A DNA stretch of 64,000 bases from DSQK01 sp964550175 (GTDB lineage Archaea > Nanobdellota > Nanobdellia > Woesearchaeales > ARS49). This document shows positions 59,769 to 64,000 of the stretch, piece by piece. Every line of letters begins with the position of its first letter. The first letter of the stretch is position 1. Both the position numbers and the translations under genes were made by a program. The notes under the pieces were generated by a model. It made no database searches and was not told the DNA's origin. It was given only the letters and a program-made list of their open reading frames with translations. The stretch is taken from the NCBI GenBank assembly GCA_964550175.1, contig CAZJXP010000001.1, positions 434,001 to 498,000 on the forward strand, read 5' to 3'.

Positions 59769-60317
59769 TTATAAAGCTTTGCACGGAAACGTCGAGAGAA
59801 CGGTGTACTTGTGGCCGCCGTTCGGCAGCCCTTCGCTCGAGTACAACTTGAATTCCTGCACCTTGAACACGCGCGGCTCAAGCTTGAGGGACGCGATGCG
59901 CTCCTTGAACGCCTCGGACGCGATAACTTTCTTCACGCGTGCGAACGTGATATGCGGCGCGTAATCAGGGAAATCGTTGGTGACATCAGGGGTTGCCTTG
60001 TCGACTTGTTTCGCTAATGCCGCGAACGGGGCAAGCGGCTCGACACCGCCCCATACGACGCGCAGGCTCTTGCCTTCGCCGAACGTGCCTATTGTTGACA
60101 ATCGGCCCTCGAACGGCTTGAACTCTATTCTTGAAAGCATGCGCTCGACCGTGGGAATCTTCCGGTCAGGATAATCATCACCGAGAAATTTCAACGTCAA
60201 ATGGAACTCTCTTGCGATCGCGATTTTCGCGGCAGGCATCTCGAGCATTCTCGCCACGCCAACGAGATATTTTTTCAAATCATCCGGAAAATCAATCGCG
60301 ATAAAGAGTCTCATCAT
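59769..60317 (-). CDS. thpR: RNA 2',3'-cyclic phosphodiesterase (ThpR)
   Basis: ThpR/LigT family, 182 residues. The two catalytic HxTx motifs are HLTL at 39-42 and HITF at 122-125. The enzyme hydrolyses 2',3'-cyclic phosphate ends of RNA to 2'-phosphate, and archaeal members were first described as 2'-5' RNA ligases. It lies between rps2 and the TRAM gene on the same strand with oligo-T stretches on both sides, so it may form its own unit. The first ATG pair at the start is 3 nt apart and either may be used. Confidence 0.94.
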   Translation of the reverse strand: MMRLFIAIDFPDDLKKYLVGVARMLEMPAAKIAIAREFHLTLKFLGDDYPDRKIPTVERMLSRIEFKPFEGRLSTIGTFGEGKSLRVVWGGVEPLAPFAALAKQVDKATPDVTNDFPDYAPHITFARVKKVIASEAFKERIASLKLEPRVFKVQEFKLYSSEGLPNGGHKYTVLSTFPCKAL

Positions 60318-60326
60318 TCCTCCGAA

Positions 60327-60350
60327 TTAAAAGAAGAAAACAAAAATAGT
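60327..60350 (-). terminator. T-rich terminator after the TRAM gene
   Basis: Minus-strand sequence following the TRAM gene stop reads with T runs of 5, 4 and 4 within 25 nt and precedes the thpR start by about 10 nt. Confidence 0.55.
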
Positions 60351-60352
60351 AG

Positions 60353-60745
60353 TTATTGCTGGTCTTCGCCGAAAGATTCTGAGTCAGCCGGAGCTTCCTC
60401 AGTCGTCTCTTCGCCCGAGCCTTCTGCGGGAGCTTCTTCACTTGAAGGAGCTGAGCCCGCGCCGACGACTTCTGCGAATCCGACCTTTCTGAGCACTTTC
60501 GTGACGCGGATTCGGACCTGTTGGCCTTCCTTCACGCCAGGGATGAACAAGACAAAGCCGTTCTTCTTGGCAATACCGTCGCCCTTCTCTCCAACTGCTT
60601 CAATGGTGACGTCAAGCTCTTCGCCGACCTTCACCGGGGCCGTCATCATCGGTCGCGCGCCATAGCCGCCACCGCTGCCGCCGCCGTAACCGCCTTCGCG
60701 ACTACTGCCACCACTGCTGTTACCATATCCTCGATTTCCGTACAT
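60353..60745 (-). CDS. TRAM-domain RNA-binding protein with Gly-rich N terminus
   Basis: A 130-residue protein. Residues 1-33 are Gly/Tyr/Ser/Arg-rich (RGG-like: YGGGSGGGYGARP), the middle (about 36-92) is a TRAM domain (GEELDVTIEAVGEKGDGIAK then FVLFIPGVKEGQQVRIRV), and the C-terminal third is acidic and Ser/Glu-rich. TRAM proteins act as RNA chaperones and are cold-responsive in some methanogens. The added Gly-rich and acidic flanks are unusual. The leader has an SD (AGGTGA) and an upstream hairpin near the transcription start. Confidence 0.9.
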   Translation of the reverse strand: MYGNRGYGNSSGGSSREGGYGGGSGGGYGARPMMTAPVKVGEELDVTIEAVGEKGDGIAKKNGFVLFIPGVKEGQQVRIRVTKVLRKVGFAEVVGAGSAPSSEEAPAEGSGEETTEEAPADSESFGEDQQ

Positions 60746-60763
60746 AGTTAATTCACCTTTGGT

Positions 60764-60781
60764 GCCTGACTTCTCTCAGGC
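60764..60781 (-). promoter_or_regulatory. Palindrome in the TRAM gene leader
   Basis: GCCTGA and TCAGGC form a 6-bp stem with a 6-nt loop, 19 nt upstream of the ATG and about 10 nt after the TATA element (CATAAAAA, 60790-60797 on the minus strand). It covers the likely transcription start and could be an operator or an RNA hairpin at the 5' end. Confidence 0.5.
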
Positions 60782-60825
60782 TATACTGCTTTTTATGAAA
60801 GAGACTATTTAAATCTATGGCACGA

Positions 60826-60850
60826 AAATGAAAAAAAAGAATAAAAATGA
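60826..60850 (-). terminator. Oligo-T terminator after radA
   Basis: On the minus strand, T runs of 5, 8 and 4 follow within 25 nt of the radA stop, separating it from the TRAM promoter. Confidence 0.65.
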
Positions 60851-60851
60851 A

Positions 60852-61841
60852 TCAGGCGTCGACGACGCCCTTGGCTTCATCAATGACGAACACGGCCTCG
60901 CTTTCCGCGAGGTTCGGAGCGTCAATCATCTTCGCGACGCGCGTCCCTTTCTTTCCGCGGCGCAGATAGATTCGGTAGGTGCTGTTGTGTGCGACAACGT
61001 GGCCGCCAACGGCCTCGATCGGATCACCGAAGAACTGGTCGGGCTTGACCATCACTTGGTTGGTCACGTAGACCGCGAAGTTGTGCTTTTCCGCGAGCTT
61101 CATCAACACGTGCATATGCTTGTTGATGCGCTGCTGACGGTCGGCAAGCGTGCCACGACCGATGAATTCGGCGCGGAAGTGCGCGGTCAACGAGTCAACG
61201 ATGACCAGCTTGATGTTCAAGTTCTGCTTTTTGATCAGGTCATCGACCTTTTCGGCCAACAACATCTGGTGGTCGCTGTTGAACGCTCGCGCGACGCGAA
61301 TCCCTTTCAGGATTTCAGACGATTCGAGTCCCAACCCTTTCGAGATTTGGACGATGCGTTCCGGACGGAAGGTGCCTTCCGTGTCGATGAATACCACGCT
61401 TCCGCCAGCGCCACCCTTTTCGATTGGCAACTGCGCTCGCACGGCGAGCGTGTGCGCGATTTGCGACTTTCCTGAACCGTATTGGCCATACGCTTCCGTG
61501 ATGGCCGAAGTCTCGAACCCGCCACCAACGAGTTTATCTAACTCTTTGCAACCGGTCGAAATCTTGATAAGACATTCCCGGCGTCGAAGCATCTCGTCGC
61601 CCGAGGTGTAGTCCATCTCGAGGTTGGCCCGCGCGATCGCAATAACCTTCTTCGCCGTGGCTTCCGACATCTCGGTCGCGCCGACGATCTCTCCGGGCGT
61701 CGCGACGGCGATGCTCATCAAATCCGTGAATCCGGCTTGTTCCATCTTTTCGACCGTTGCCGGGCCGATGCCGGGCAGATCTGCTACTGAGGTAATCTTA
61801 CTCTTCTGCGGCTCCATTTCCAGTTCAAGTTCTTGTCTCAT
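60852..61841 (-). CDS. radA: RadA recombinase
   Basis: RadA, 329 residues, the archaeal RecA/Rad51 strand-exchange protein. A helix-hairpin-helix domain at about 20-70 (DLPGIGPATVEKM) precedes the RecA core: Walker A GQYGSGKS at 119-126, Walker B LVIVDSLTAHFRAE, L2 region NQVMVKPDQFFGD, and the DNA-binding GGHVVAHNSTYRI. It forms filaments on ssDNA and pairs homologues. GGAGGG lies about 8 nt before the ATG. The gap to the upstream small-protein genes is 38 nt, consistent with a joint operon. Confidence 0.97.
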   Translation of the reverse strand: MRQELELEMEPQKSKITSVADLPGIGPATVEKMEQAGFTDLMSIAVATPGEIVGATEMSEATAKKVIAIARANLEMDYTSGDEMLRRRECLIKISTGCKELDKLVGGGFETSAITEAYGQYGSGKSQIAHTLAVRAQLPIEKGGAGGSVVFIDTEGTFRPERIVQISKGLGLESSEILKGIRVARAFNSDHQMLLAEKVDDLIKKQNLNIKLVIVDSLTAHFRAEFIGRGTLADRQQRINKHMHVLMKLAEKHNFAVYVTNQVMVKPDQFFGDPIEAVGGHVVAHNSTYRIYLRRGKKGTRVAKMIDAPNLAESEAVFVIDEAKGVVDA

Positions 61842-61879
61842 TGTGGTTCCCTCCTTTAGGAATGAAAAACTGAAGAGGC

Positions 61880-62146
61880 TTACGCCTCTCCAGCCGCGAC
61901 ATCATCGACGTCGCGAAGTGCTAGGTGCTCATACGCTTTGTTCAGCACAAGCGCTGCTTTGGGCAAATCCTGCACGTTCAATGTCTTCGTGGACTTCCAC
62001 GTGCCGTCCTTGTCCTTGTAGCTCTTGTCGAACGAAACCGAGGCGAATGTCCTCGGTTGGCCGTCCTTTGACGTGCCGTCGTTCATCCACACGGTCGCGC
62101 ATACCGCGCCCGCGCGAAACTTCGCGTCTGGTTTCTTTTCTGCCAT
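61880..62146 (-). CDS. Small protein, second of two paralogues upstream of radA
   Basis: An 88-residue protein: MAEKKPDAKFRAGAVCATVW, then SYKDKDGTWKSTKTLNVQDL and PKAALVLNKAYEHLALRDV. It is clearly paralogous to its neighbour, with the shared pattern K-F-G-A/I-ATVW-N-KDG-F-V-DG-W-T-DLPKA-LVL-KA. Such small proteins are seen in archaea, sometimes by recombination genes, with no established function; the beta-rich core plus helix would suit ssDNA binding (inference). An AGGTGAT site 7 nt upstream fixes the start at 62146; the frame could open from 62266 by ATGA overlap. Confidence 0.75.
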   Translation of the reverse strand: MAEKKPDAKFRAGAVCATVWMNDGTSKDGQPRTFASVSFDKSYKDKDGTWKSTKTLNVQDLPKAALVLNKAYEHLALRDVDDVAAGEA

Positions 62147-62262
62147 GTGTATCACCTGTGCTTCTCCAGGTGGTTTGTTTTTGATGTGCGTTGCGGTCAG
62201 AATTCCGGAAGATTTCTGCTTTTTCGGGAAGATTTCCGGATTTTTTTGTGCGGCGTTTATAT

Positions 62263-62511
62263 TCATGCTTCCGCCTCCTTCGCGTGGAAGACCAAAAACT
62301 CGAACGCTTTCTGCAGCACCAGCGAAGCCTTCGGAAGGTCATTGACCCTCAAACTGCTCGTGGACTGCCATTGGCCGTCCTTGTTGTATCTTCGTTCCAA
62401 GGTAACGGTCGCGAACTCGGTCGGGCCGTCCTTGCCGACGCCCTGGTTTTTCCAAACCGTGGCAGAAATCGCGCCGGTCGAAAACTTCATCGCCGGCTGG
62501 TTGTTTGTCAT
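62263..62511 (-). CDS. Small protein, first of two paralogues upstream of radA
   Basis: An 82-residue protein: MTNNQPAMKFSTGAISATVW, then FATVTLERRYNKDGQWQSTS and SLRVNDLPKASLVLQKAFEF. Paralogous to the next gene. The AGAGGT motif about 6 nt before the ATG at 62511 supports this start, and the longer frame from 62547 adds only 12 residues. It heads a unit of two small genes followed by radA. The role is unknown; being encoded with RadA suggests work at DNA. Confidence 0.75.
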   Translation of the reverse strand: MTNNQPAMKFSTGAISATVWKNQGVGKDGPTEFATVTLERRYNKDGQWQSTSSLRVNDLPKASLVLQKAFEFLVFHAKEAEA

Positions 62512-62626
62512 GTGCTTACCTCTTGCTTTCGCGTTTTGTTTCAGCATCCGTTGGATGTGAGGTAATTTTATGTTGAGAAAAATGGTTTAAATAGTCCGGG
62601 CTGATGGATGTCTTGTGTCCAGTGGG

Positions 62627-62995
62627 CTAGAACTGCTCTAATTCACTTAGTTTCTTCTTGACGCTCTTCTTCTGCTTCCTTCTTGCTAAATTCCACGTGC
62701 CATACGGGATAACGTCGGCAACAAAATGCAGTAGCCCGAGCAATATGGTCCGGTCTAAGTTACCGTTGTCCCGATGCACCAACACGATGTTGCCACGATC
62801 TATCGCGTGGATATGGCGCACAAGCGTCTTGCTGCGGTAATTCTGGTAATTATTCAGAATGTTTCGAGATGGCGCAAAATGTTCCTTGTGCCGCTCAAAA
62901 ATCGATTTTGGGATGATTGCGACGTCACGGAACCATTCACGGTAGCCATAAATGCGGTTTTCCGTCAAAGAGATCCATAACTCGCTATTTTTCAT
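62627..62995 (-). CDS. Hypothetical basic protein
   Basis: A 122-residue protein, not recognised. It contains WISLTENRIYGYREWFRDVA, then RSKTLVRHIHAIDRGNIVLV and a hydrophobic stretch ILLGLLHFVADVIPYG that could be a single buried helix or weak membrane anchor. The C-terminal tail is strongly basic (RRKQKKSVKKKL). The mean charge suggests nucleic acid contact. Neighbouring genes give no clear link. The 115 bp between it and the first radA-linked paralogue shows no other gene. Confidence 0.6.
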   Translation of the reverse strand: MKNSELWISLTENRIYGYREWFRDVAIIPKSIFERHKEHFAPSRNILNNYQNYRSKTLVRHIHAIDRGNIVLVHRDNGNLDRTILLGLLHFVADVIPYGTWNLARRKQKKSVKKKLSELEQF

Positions 62996-63033
62996 CGTTA
63001 CTCGCGCCTAAAACTGACATATAAATGTAGCGT

Positions 63034-63486
63034 TTAGAACAATTTCACCACAATACCGGCCAAAATCCCGAATAACAGAAGCGTTTCCGCGAACGTGCCC
63101 GTCTCGAATGGGCCGCGGATGTGTAAGGTGCTGACCGGATGGAGGAAGTTGACGCCCATACGCGTGCAACCGTCCGAGATGAGATGGGTAAGATAACCGA
63201 AGCACAAGCTCATCCCGACGAAATTCTCGTTGAAATACCAGAATATCCCGCCGAGGATAATAACGGGAAAAAGGCTGTGGAAAAATCCGCGGTGCTTGAA
63301 TAACTTCGGCAAAATCCTCGTGACGGGACAGAGTCTGTTAATTTTTGACTTCTCGTGGTCAACATCCGGCAACAGCGCGCCTAACGCGACGAGTCCGACG
63401 AATAGAATCTTACTCGGAACGGAAATGAACGGAAGCAACAATAACGCGCAAAGAATCCCAAAAGCTATGTGGGTTCGTCCGAGCAT
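63034..63486 (-). CDS. YdjM-type membrane-bound metal-dependent hydrolase
   Basis: A 150-residue polytopic protein of the YdjM/DUF457 family. Conserved histidines and aspartates are in THIAFG, LLPDVDHEKSKI, HRGFFHSL, and FGYLTHLISDGC, the pattern of this putative membrane-embedded metal hydrolase family. About four hydrophobic helices. Function unknown in archaea. Its ATG shares one base with the stop of the upstream RPA-like gene (TGATG). Confidence 0.88.
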   Translation of the reverse strand: MLGRTHIAFGILCALLLLPFISVPSKILFVGLVALGALLPDVDHEKSKINRLCPVTRILPKLFKHRGFFHSLFPVIILGGIFWYFNENFVGMSLCFGYLTHLISDGCTRMGVNFLHPVSTLHIRGPFETGTFAETLLLFGILAGIVVKLF

Positions 63487-64000
63487 CAGACGACTTGCGC
63501 GTCCAAACGGGCAAGCTCCTCTTCCGCTTTCGCTGGAAAGACCAGCTGCGCGACGAACTCAAGGCGGTCGAAGAACACGTTCTTGTTGGTCTTGCCGACG
63601 ATGCGGAACATCTTCCCGAGCAAATCGCTGTGGATAGGCTCGAAGCTGTCCGGCACTTGTCGGTAGGCGAGAATGTCTTCGGTGGACTTGTTGAGCAAGC
63701 GCTCCATCTGGTTTCGGAAAAAGACAACACGAATGTTTTCGGTGCCGTCGTCCAACGTGAGGTTGAAGACGCAGGAATAGTTCGGCGTGACCGGACCGTG
63801 CACGGCGCAAACGGAATTCTTCGCGCTCTTGCTGCACGTCGGGCAGACCTCGAAGAACTTCGGGTTCTGACTGCTGATGACCGTGCCCAAGACTTCGACG
63901 TTCTGATCCTGCTCGTTAAGATCCTTGATTGACTTTCTCGGCGCCGAGGCGCGCTCGAACTTCTTGACGTCGCCGATGAGTTCGCCCGGCGGGTTCAAGA
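63486..64000 (-). CDS. RPA-like ssDNA-binding protein with zinc finger, N-terminal part beyond window
   Basis: The last about 171 residues of a larger protein whose start lies after position 64000. The part here has an OB-fold with an embedded zinc finger: EVLGTVISSQNPKFFEVCPTCSK and SVCAVHGPVTPNYSCVFNL, i.e. CPTC plus CxxHG, typical of archaeal RPA41/RPA70-type C-terminal domains. It then runs NIRVVFFRNQMERLLN and GKMFRIVGKTNKNVFFDRLE. Replication or repair ssDNA protection is likely. The TTG near 63998 is internal. It is coupled to the YdjM-type gene by a TGATG junction. Confidence 0.85.
   Translation of the reverse strand, partial: LNPPGELIGDVKKFERASAPRKSIKDLNEQDQNVEVLGTVISSQNPKFFEVCPTCSKSAKNSVCAVHGPVTPNYSCVFNLTLDDGTENIRVVFFRNQMERLLNKSTEDILAYRQVPDSFEPIHSDLLGKMFRIVGKTNKNVFFDRLEFVAQLVFPAKAEEELARLDAQVV

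Noticed and set aside
1..64000. CRISPR arrays, insertion sequences, prophage genes or rRNA
   Set aside because: No regularly spaced direct repeats, transposase, integrase or rRNA sequence was seen on either strand.

Overview
The window is a gene-dense stretch of an archaeal genome. It carries RadA and RadB, RFC large subunit, HerA and Mre11, GatD/GatE, TruD, a two-domain CDC48 ATPase, an archaeal AbrB-PhoU regulator, an MBF1 homologue, TATA boxes of the form TTTATATA or TTTAAA about 25 nt upstream of start codons, oligo-T terminators and tRNA genes without encoded CCA. Several small families (three tandem proteins at 14119-15724, a duplicated 30-residue protein at 22856, radA-linked small proteins, a pilus cluster with several polytopic proteins and a coiled-coil protein) remind me of DPANN genomes such as Woesearchaeota or Pacearchaeota relatives, but the sequence alone does not fix the phylum. 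Base composition is mid-GC. Genes are tightly packed: ATGA or TGATG/TAATG overlaps inside operons, and nine convergent pairs whose 3' ends overlap.

Layout. 1-5.1 kb: CDC48 (5' end missing), a structured hairpin, an M3-type zinc peptidase, a TPM protein with LemA, and a parvulin. 5.2-8.3 kb: gatD-gatE, with gatE broken by one in-frame TAA. 8.3-13.9 kb: glycosyltransferase, hydrolase, tRNA-Arg, truD, adk, an odd tRNA-Thr with a copy of its 5' end upstream, and three bacterial-looking genes. 14.0-15.7 kb: three coupled paralogues of unknown function. 15.8-21.7 kb: Ygr210-type GTPase, a PocR-GAF-GGDEF diguanylate cyclase, AbrB-PhoU regulator, a 520-bp non-coding region full of hairpins and T-runs, and a DHH phosphoesterase. 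21.3-31 kb: Zn-ribbon/DUF2073/Era-like GTPase module, HerA-Mre11, DedA, AsnRS, a lipoprotein, a YbaK-type editing protein and AspRS.

31.1-38.8 kb is a type IV pilus-like assembly locus: three related polytopic proteins, two coiled-coil proteins, a secretion ATPase, a double T2SSF platform protein and a small membrane protein, with no recognisable pilin or prepilin peptidase. It is followed by tRNA-Phe, an OB-fold protein, GlyRS, a HAM1-family pyrophosphatase, RfcL, ValRS, a PUA protein, an NSUN-type methyltransferase, CysRS and an ABC-2 exporter. 52.4-58.3 kb is a surface-glycan operon on the minus strand (two GT-C-like enzymes, a third polytopic protein, a GT2 enzyme and a membrane-anchored thioredoxin-fold protein). 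58.3-64 kb holds RadB, ribosomal protein uS2, ThpR, a TRAM protein, RadA with two small upstream paralogues, and an RPA-like protein cut by the window end.

The main threads are translation (five aminoacyl-tRNA synthetases, GatDE, tRNA editing and modification), recombination and replication (RadA, RadB, HerA, Mre11, RfcL, RPA-like and OB-fold proteins) and the cell surface (pilus-like cluster, glycan operon, exporter). The most unusual items are the diguanylate cyclase, the structured non-coding locus at 19.8-20.2 kb, the abnormal tRNA-Thr, and the uncharacterised paralogue triplets.
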